DNA of 64,000 nt, from positions 181,788 through 245,787 of the forward strand of contig JAPMOS010000056.1 in NCBI GenBank assembly GCA_027972325.1, written 5' to 3'. The position numbers were made by a program, and so were the translations under genes. The stretch is from Paratrimastix pyriformis (lineage: Eukaryota; Preaxostyla; Paratrimastigidae). This document shows, piece after piece, positions 57,159-64,000 of the stretch; position 1 is the first letter of the stretch; every line of letters begins with the position of its first letter. Below the pieces are notes generated by a model. It had not been told where the DNA came from, did no database searches, and was given only the letters and a program-made list of their open reading frames with translations.

Positions 57159-58538
57159 TTACACGTTCCCTTTGCTCCGCGTTCCGCCCGTTTCTGGCCA
57201 TGGAGATCGCAACTGAGCATGACGAGCTCAGTAAGGACGATTCCAACTTTATTATGGATCACGCCGAGATCCTTAGTCGTGACGACCCTATGGTAGAGTA
57301 TCTTCAAGATGAGTTGGGTCGGCATCTGTGGTCCCCTCTTCAGCTCCATTGGACAAGCTCTCCTTGGATGCGTTTGAGCTTATGAAGCTCTTCAGTTCAT
57401 TGGTCGTCAATGAGCACCGGCCCCACGCTATGAGATCATCGAACGCACGGTGCACATGCTGCTGGAGGACAATCCGAAGAAGCAGCCTGAAGCGATCAGC
57501 CAGTTTATTTTCCAACTTCTTGGGATTTATTGTTCCAGCAATCGAATGTGCGAACTTTCGACTGCCACGTGCCACAAGAATCATCGCGCGGCTCGTCTGT
57601 GGACAAACACCGCACACCGCCAGAACGAGTCCTCCTATCTGTTGGGAGACTACGTACCGTGGTCCAAAGCAACTTGATGGTGGTGGTGGAACTCGCCACC
57701 CGATCATCGATGGCGATCGTCCAGCGGGGGGAAGAAGGAGAGAGCCCGTTCTTCTTCCAGCAATCCGTTTGCCTCTTCCGCTGTCCCAAGAGCACCTCTC
57801 ACCTTGGCGAATCCATTTGCCAAGCCGGCACCTGTTCCGGCTCCGACTGCGGCTCATGCTCCGGCAACAGCAACAGCACCTGCACCTGCACCTGCACCTG
57901 CACCTGCACCTGCCCCCAACTGCACCTGCACATGCCCCTGCCCCTGCCCCACCCATGCCCCTGCCCCTGTTCTGGTTCCTGTTGCTGCCGCTGTTGCCCC
58001 GGTTGTTGTCCCTGTTGCTGCTGGTGTGTCTCCATTGTCTGCTGTGCCTGCTGCGCCCGCTCGTGCTACCTCGACGCCCGACCATGCCGCTTATGCCGTG
58101 CCTCCGAAGATCAGCCACCCGACCTCTCGCCTGTTGCCAACCGTGGGCATTTGGGAAGGAGCTACGAGAATGGGGATGGTGGATCAGGGGCCCAGTACGC
58201 CTGTCCTACCGAGGTGGTAGGTCATGGTGGATGGTTCCGCCCCACAGGCTGGGTTCGGGAATATTTTTCGTTCTAACTGTCATCGTCTTTGCATCCTTCG
58301 CCCCGCCCTTTTCGTTCTTCTTGTCCCGTGTCTCAGTGTTGGATCCCTTTGTCCCCCGTTCTTTCTTTTGATGTTCCTTTTGATTGCTGTCAAGTGTTTG
58401 AACGATTCTGTTTCCCGGCGATATTCCAGTCTCTCTCCTTCCCACCATGCCGTCTGTACGCCTACCCCGAAGGGGTGAAGGTCGGCATATTACTCGCCGG
58501 TTTTGGGTCGATACTTCCCAAACTACAGTTATACTCTA

Positions 58539-58581
58539 GGGAACACTCCCGTGTTCCTCGGAGTAGAGAGTATCTCTACTC
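58539..58581 (+). other. Two adjacent perfect hairpins
   Basis: 58540-58557 can fold as ggaacac-tccc-gtgttcc (7-bp stem) and 58561-58581 as gagtagag-agtat-ctctactc (8-bp stem). They lie just after the end of repeat copy 2. No U-run follows, and in a eukaryote they are not terminators. Confidence 0.6.
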
Positions 58582-60181
58582 TTTGATGTAAGCGTTGCGA
58601 TTATCATCCCCTCGCGCAATGAAAGAAAAGAAAAGAACGGAGTACCGGCACAGATAGAGATGCCAACCCCGGTTCGCGATCGTTTTTCCCTCTGGCGAAA
58701 CGCTTGTTTTCTCCCGTCCGAATGTCGAACTTTCCCATCTCTGGGTCTGTTCGCTTCGCACTGTTCCCACTGCACCTTTGCATTGGGACGGATTTGGAGC
58801 GTTCGCCTCATTCATTACATCGCCCCCTTTTCTGGTCTTTCTGCGCAGTTCTTCTGAACGTGCTGCGACTGCTCAGCTCTGAGGCTTTGCCTCTTTCGGT
58901 CCTGACGTCTGTGTCGACGTTGGCGACGGTCATTATTGCATTTCTTTTCAGTACTCCTGGTCCGGTTGTGGCTGTGCTAGTCTCGGCAAGGCCTTTACCG
59001 TTGCCGTTGCCTGCGGAGTCAACTCCGGTGCCGAGGTCGGTGTTCGGTATTGTCACCGCTCATTCATCTCATTGCCACAGGAGTCTTTCTGTGGCGGGCC
59101 TGAGTTCTACGCCGTCAAGTGCCGGCCAGGACCTAGTGTTTGTGGCTAATTGTTTTGGCTCTTTGCTCAAAGAAGTTTTTGGCATCCAGTCGTACGTGTT
59201 ACGGAATCGCCACTCCCGTCTCCGGTGTGACCGATCCGGGCAATCTCCATTTTGTTTTGCGGCCCATTGGGTCCGGGGCTCAGGCGGTGACGCCCGCCCT
59301 CGAGTTCCTTCGCCGAGGACGCCGCCTCTTCCGCGGTCCTCTTCGCCGCCCGCGCGATCTCTTTCCGCTGCGCTGTGCTGGGCGTCCGCGCACGGAGCTG
59401 GGCAGGGCGATGCTCGCTCCGCCGGCCTCTGCCCGTGGCCGTTCCCCGGCGTCTCTTCGCCGTTGGGGCAGCTGTCTTCTGACCGGCGGGTGCCAGCTCT
59501 CCGGCCTCGTGCCCCACCCCTCATTCGGCCCCGCCGATCCATTCGCATCCGGCCGCTCCGTTGCCGTCGCTTCCCAAGCAGCAGGCGACACCGCGGCGGT
59601 GTTTGACCAGCGTTCCGCGGCCCGTGAGGGGGGCTCTGTACGGCCGGTGGCCCAGTCGGAACCTCGGCCGGCGCCTCCGCGCCCGGCTCCGATCCCATCT
59701 CGGTCGGAATCCCACCTCGTGACCCGGTCCACCGGGCCGGTTCCTCCTGACCCGACCATCGCCCGGTCGGCGTCTGTGCTCGCGACGCCACCTTCGGGGC
59801 CGGCGTCCGGGCGTCCCGACCCGCTCCACTCGAGCGGCGTCGCCCCGTGACCAGTCCCCGTCCCGGCCGTCGTCCCATCTGGCCCGGCGTCGGGGTCCCT
59901 CAGCCACCTGTCCCGTCGTCGGCGGTCGCCCAGTCGGGGGTCGGGCTCGCTCGGGGCTTCGGGTCTCGCGATCGTCACGCTCGTCGCGCACGGAGCGGTC
60001 CTCGCGCTCGTCGCGCTCGGGTTCGGCGGGCCGCTCTCGGCTTCGTCTCGCCTGTCGCGTTCGGGGTCGTCGTCGGCCTCGCCGAGCCGGCGCCCTCCGG
60101 CTCCGCGGGCGGCCGTCCGGGACGGCCCTCTGGCTGCCGCCCGGATGAGCTGCAGAGACTGAGGAGCAGAACCAGTCGCTG
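58582..60181 (+). other. Open frames without recognised family
   Basis: The plus strand has a 300-codon frame at 58704-59606 (Ser/Pro/Leu-rich) and overlapping frames to 60180, including an Arg-Ser-rich stretch at about 59960-60050. The minus strand is equally open and Arg/Gly-rich, a usual effect of GC-rich DNA. Given the surroundings, a retroelement gag or ORF1 is possible. I cannot support a function. Confidence 0.25.
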
Positions 60182-60478
60182 ATGACGCGTATGGCGGCTC
60201 TGGAGGCGCGTTCAGCGGCTGGCCCCAGAGGACATCCCTGCCCCGAAGGAGCCCTTTGCGAAGCTCCTCCGAAGGGAGAGAGGAGCGGCAAGCTCCAGGC
60301 CGCGGGCCTCGCGGCCTTGGTCGACTACAGCGAATTTGGCCTGGACGTGGCCTTTGATGAGGCCGTATACCCGCCGGACTATATCGCTGCGGTCCGTGCG
60401 GCGGTTGGGCCGGTCCGGGTTCCCAACTTGCATGCGGACGTACCTCCCGCGATCATGGAGGTCAACGCACGTCCCTGA
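60182..60478 (+). CDS. Small ORF, unknown
   Basis: A 98-codon frame from ATG 60182 with LVDYSEFGLDVAFDEAVYPP and DYIAAVRAAVGPVRVPNLHA, ending TGA at 60478. The balanced composition and Tyr/Asp content make it look more coding than its surroundings. It may be the C-terminal piece of an ORF that starts upstream in another frame. Confidence 0.3.
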   Translation: MTRMAALEARSAAGPRGHPCPEGALCEAPPKGERSGKLQAAGLAALVDYSEFGLDVAFDEAVYPPDYIAAVRAAVGPVRVPNLHADVPPAIMEVNARP

Positions 60479-61631
60479 CCCGCCTTCTTCGGCCCCGCGG
60501 CCATTGGGGTTCCGTCTGGAGCCCCGATCCTACCGCCCTCCGGTGAACTACTTGGACTCGGTCGGCAAGAGCCGACGAGCGCCTCGAAGCCGGGGCTAAG
60601 AGACTCCAGAACCATATCGTGTGTGTGTGTGTGTGTGATACCGGCTTACGCCGAGTCCGTTATCGGGCCGAAGCCCGCGGGTAACATAGACCTCCCGGTC
60701 CGCCCTCCCGCGAGACAAGCTCGCAAGAAGGAACGCCCCAAGTGGTCCATGGTCGGCTCGCGCCCACAAGGGGCGGTCACCGCCGACACTCGGACTACGT
60801 CCCTTCGTCCATCCCTTCCTCGTTCTTCTCTCTTCTTCCGTTGCTTGATCGCTAGCATAGTTCTCCGCAGTCCACCCAGTTCACTCCCATCTCCTTCTGG
60901 GTCTCTTCATCCACAATCCCCAGCCTGCCAGTCTGCAGTCATTCGCGTAGATTTCCTAAGCCCGCACCGTCTTCGCAGTCTCCCAGCAACTTTCTTCACC
61001 ACACCTTCTGAAATCCCTCCAGTTATAGAGCACTTCGCCCTCCTTCGGACGCCCCTCATAGTCAGCCTCCACTCTTCGCGCTCCCGCCTCCTTTCGCAAC
61101 ATGTTCTCCAATGCCCACAAGGGGGCTGGGTCCATCGGGAATCTCTCGGCCCGCTGGTCTCGAAGAGCAGAATGCCCACGTCAAACGGGCCTTCCCGCAC
61201 CTTCTCCCCGTCCGCCAGAAGCTCGGCAGCCAGAAGCTGAAGCCCCTTCCTCAATGATAAACAGCTCCTTCAGTTGCATGTCCCCTCCCCGCGTTATAAT
61301 CTCTGTTGCAAGCTTTAAATCTGCGCATTTGGTCCGTCCTAGTTCCGCTTATGTTTGCGTTGCGTGTATGGGCTTACAGACAAGAAGTCTGCGCCTTGGG
61401 ATCTGAACAAGCAGTTCGGAGACCTGCACCGCAAACGATCGAGCAGATCGTGCGGAATGCTCTCAGGACGAACCTGGGAAATAATGAATTGGAAATGCTG
61501 ATCTATTGTTTTATTATTGGTAGGAGAATGACAGCTATCAGTCGAGTCTTGGCAAGAATGCTTTATTCTGAGAGAGCTCATCGAGGCAAGGGATGGAACA
61601 GGGGAATGCGGGAAAGTAGGAGGAACAAGGA
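60479..61631. other. No recognised gene; possible LINE 5' region
   Basis: Contains a short (GT)8 near 60617-60636 and open frames on both strands (plus 61306-61641, minus 61254-60907) without family motifs. It lies upstream of the RT and may be the endonuclease or ORF1 region in degenerate form. Confidence 0.4.
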
Positions 61632-64000
61632 ATGGGAATGAACTATTTTCGTCGTGTTGGACGTTTTTGGTGCCGTAGTGAAGGGGATGCAATCGATGAT
61701 CTGCGGCCTGGCAACGATCCTCACTTTGTTGTTCTTCTGTGGTGCGGTAGGTGCTATGTCAACTTCGGTGCTGGACTCCTGCTCCTGGCCGCGTTGGCCC
61801 CTGCCCTGGTTCGGCCGATCCAGTTGCTGCGGTGGCTTGGTGGGGCAGCGGAGGAGGCTGTCCGTCCGGACGGGTCTCCAACGGTTTCGGTGGATGGCGC
61901 TGTGGACGAGCGAGCCCCACCGCATGAGGAAGCTGCGGCGGAGGGCGGTGGAGGGACTCGAAAGGAGGGAGATGCAGCGCCAATTGGCAAAGATGAGAAG
62001 CATGCACTACAAGAAGCGGGACAGGGCGTTGGAGGAAAACGCAAACGGATATATAAGGGCATAATGACTGACGGGGTGGCGCCCGTCACGGCGTATGCCA
62101 CCAAGAACGGTGAAGGCAAGGTGGATAAGGTGGTGACAGATCCAGAATTGGTGAAGAGGGGATGGAGGGAATTCATGGCGGACCTGGCAAGGAGAGTGAT
62201 GATGGGCGGAATGAAGCAGGCACCGGTGGGAAGGTCTCAGGAGGAGAGGGTCATCATGGCCCCCACCATGCATGACGTTGAAACGATCCTGGGAGCACTC
62301 AGATGGCAAGGCAGCGGGCCCGGACGGGGTGACGGCGGAGATGATTCACGCCTGTCAGGATGAGATCAAGGAGTGGATGAGAAGGAGATATAATGAGATG
62401 CTGGAAAAGAGTGGTGCCGCAGGAGCTCAAGATTAGCTCGGTGTTTATGGCCACGAAATCGCAGACGGAGCACCCGGGGACCCGGCAGGAAGGAGACCGA
62501 TCACTTTGATCCAAGTTTTCTGAAGGGGCTGCAGGTGGTGGTGGCGTCGCGGTTTCAAGACTGGTGCAGAAAGCAAGTGTTTGGGGCGGAGCAGTTTGGA
62601 TTCTTGAGGGGTCGGAGGATTGAGACCCCAATCGCAGAGATTATGGGAGTGCTCACTGACTCGAAAATTATGGGAGGTCGAGAGTTCCATATGTGCTCAT
62701 TGGACATAAAAAGCATACGACACGGTGGACATGGACGCACTGAGGAGGGGGTTGAGACGGATGGGGTTGAGGAGGCATTCATCAGGTACGTAGATAGTCT
62801 GTACGAGGGAAGGAAGGCGAGAGTGATCACAGGGTACGGACTGACAGAGAGCTACGACATAGAAAGGGGTATCAGCCAGGGGACCCGCTGTGTGTTCTTA
62901 TCTCATTCATGGAGGAAGTGCTGGCAGAGGTGCGAAAGCAGGAAGGTGGGTATATCCTGGATAGTGGGAGGAAGGTGAAAGTCCTTGCCTTTGCTGACGA
63001 TGTTATGCTGGTCACTCGAACCAAGGAGCAGATGGTCCGGTTGGTCAACACAGTGAGACGGAAGGTGGAGGAGGCGGGCATGCAGCTGTCGTGGACCGCG
63101 ACCTGTGGGGGTGAAGAGCAAGACGGACCTGGACCTGGGTGAGGGTCGTTCAAGGTCCAGCAGAAGGGTGGGGCCATCCGATACCTGGGGATTTGGATAG
63201 ACGAGGAGATGAACATGAAGATCAATACGAGAAGGTCATCCAGAAAATGTGCGGGAGGCTGCACAGGCTGATGGACAAGAAGGTCCCCGAGGTTGATGGT
63301 GCAGATGATCAACGAGTGTGTGTCGACGTGCCTCCAGTACACGGCCAGACAGTGCCCATGCCAAAGAAGGACTTGGAGATCCTACGGCAAAGATATGCGA
63401 GGGTCTTTAGGAGATTGGTGGCTGTCTGGGAAGTGCGATCCGGCGGAGGTGCTTTTCTTCCCGGAGGATGAAGGGGCATGGGCCTGAAGGACCCGGTGGA
63501 TGTGCATGATATGATGGTGCTGGACAGTTGTTGGGGAGAGTGGCGGATGAGCGATGGGTGATGCTCCGAGGAGATTGCACAGAAGTTGTGGACCACAAGT
63601 GAACCCCTGCTGGATGACCCGGGTAAGGGTAGGCTCCACGGAAAGGAAGATGCCTGGCATCCTCTCGGATGCTGCAGGTCATGTCCAGGAATGATCTGGC
63701 CATTCTCAGGAGGGCGAGGAGCTGAAGAGGAGCAGGGGTCTGGGATGCCAACAACACTGGAGGAATTGGCGCACGGATCATCAAGCAACACAGACAAACA
63801 CTGATGAGGAGGGGGATCAGGAGCGTGGCAGACCTGATAGTGGGGGTAGGTTCCAGTGGAAGGCAGGAAGCCACAGTATGTCAAAGCCATCATGAGCGGG
63901 TCTGCGTCTGGGGAACAGAGGAGACGGAGTACGTGGTTGGCGAGGCGGATTAGAGAAGAGGCGGCGGAGAAGGAAAGAGAGAAAGGCGATGAGAGAGCGA
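61632..64000 (+). mobile_element. LINE reverse transcriptase, frameshifted, running off the window
   Basis: Upstream helical sequence (RGWREFMADLARRVMMGGMK) leads into RT motifs in alternating frames: a GPDGVTAEM finger motif near 62320, EQFGFLRGRRIETPI (about 62600), HMCSLDIK then an AYDTVDMDAL-like continuation (motif A, about 62695), GISQG (motif B, about 62870) and LAFADDVMLVTR (motif C with the catalytic Asp pair, about 62985). IRYLGIWIDEEMNM (about 63178) is the usual post-palm LGI-type motif. At least five frame changes occur in 1.5 kb, so it is either a pseudogene or carries sequencing indels. The 3' end is outside the window. Confidence 0.8.

Larger units (their letters stand above)
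55640..58505 (+). repeat. 1.35-kb direct repeat, copy 2 (interrupted at 55662)
   Basis: The first 23 bases (ggttgaagtctcggcgttac at the insertion edge) and 57159-58505 match copy 1. The middle, 55663-57158, is a separate LTR element. Joining the flanks after removing the element and one copy of ttac reproduces the copy 1 sequence exactly at the joint. Confidence 0.9.

Overview
The window is nuclear DNA of an anaerobic or microaerophilic protist. The main genes are cut by many short (about 45-300 base) spliceosomal introns, coding DNA is very GC-rich, and the encoded proteins include a pyruvate:ferredoxin oxidoreductase (PFO), a full eukaryote-type dihydropyrimidine dehydrogenase, an ATR-type PIKK kinase, an FG-repeat nucleoporin and an archaeal/eukaryotic YchF-like GTPase. 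A free-living metamonad such as Paratrimastix fits this mixture, but that is inference; nothing here proves the species. I recognised no rRNA, tRNA or CRISPR.

Layout. 0-3 kb: a dispersed repeat and a broken minus-strand retrotransposon with RNase H, CCHC finger and restriction-like endonuclease. 3-6.4 kb: a minus-strand kinase-like gene and poorly resolved ORFs. 6.4-10.1 kb: a plus-strand reverse-transcriptase fragment that runs abruptly into an FG nucleoporin. 10.2-14 kb: dihydropyrimidine dehydrogenase (minus, ten exons, about 999 codons). 14.4-16.4 kb: the GTPase (minus), head-to-head with a TPR-like, Pro/Ala/Gln-rich protein (16.4-20.8 kb, plus). 21.3-29.7 kb: PFO fused to three tandem flavodoxin domains (plus). 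30.2-44.7 kb: ATR-like kinase (plus). 44.9-48 kb: a ZZ-finger gene ending in a CaaX box (minus), tail-to-tail with ATR. 48.2-64 kb: a repeat-rich accessory region with an APE-type LINE remnant split by a GAT microsatellite, long GT microsatellites, a restriction-like-nuclease fragment, a 1.35-kb direct repeat, a small LTR element inserted precisely into one copy of that repeat, unidentified ORFs, and a frameshifted LINE reverse transcriptase running off the end.

The host genes do not form one pathway. Three host features stand out. Splice donors in all the resolved genes read mostly GTYYGY (GTCTGT, GTCCGC, GTTTGT) rather than GTAAGT. Many introns carry long pure-C runs. The PFO carries a novel-looking triple flavodoxin tail, of which two domains share the same two intron positions, and it has no attached reductase. 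Exon ends below are read by eye from splice signals and protein-family continuity, so they are approximate unless a base is given.
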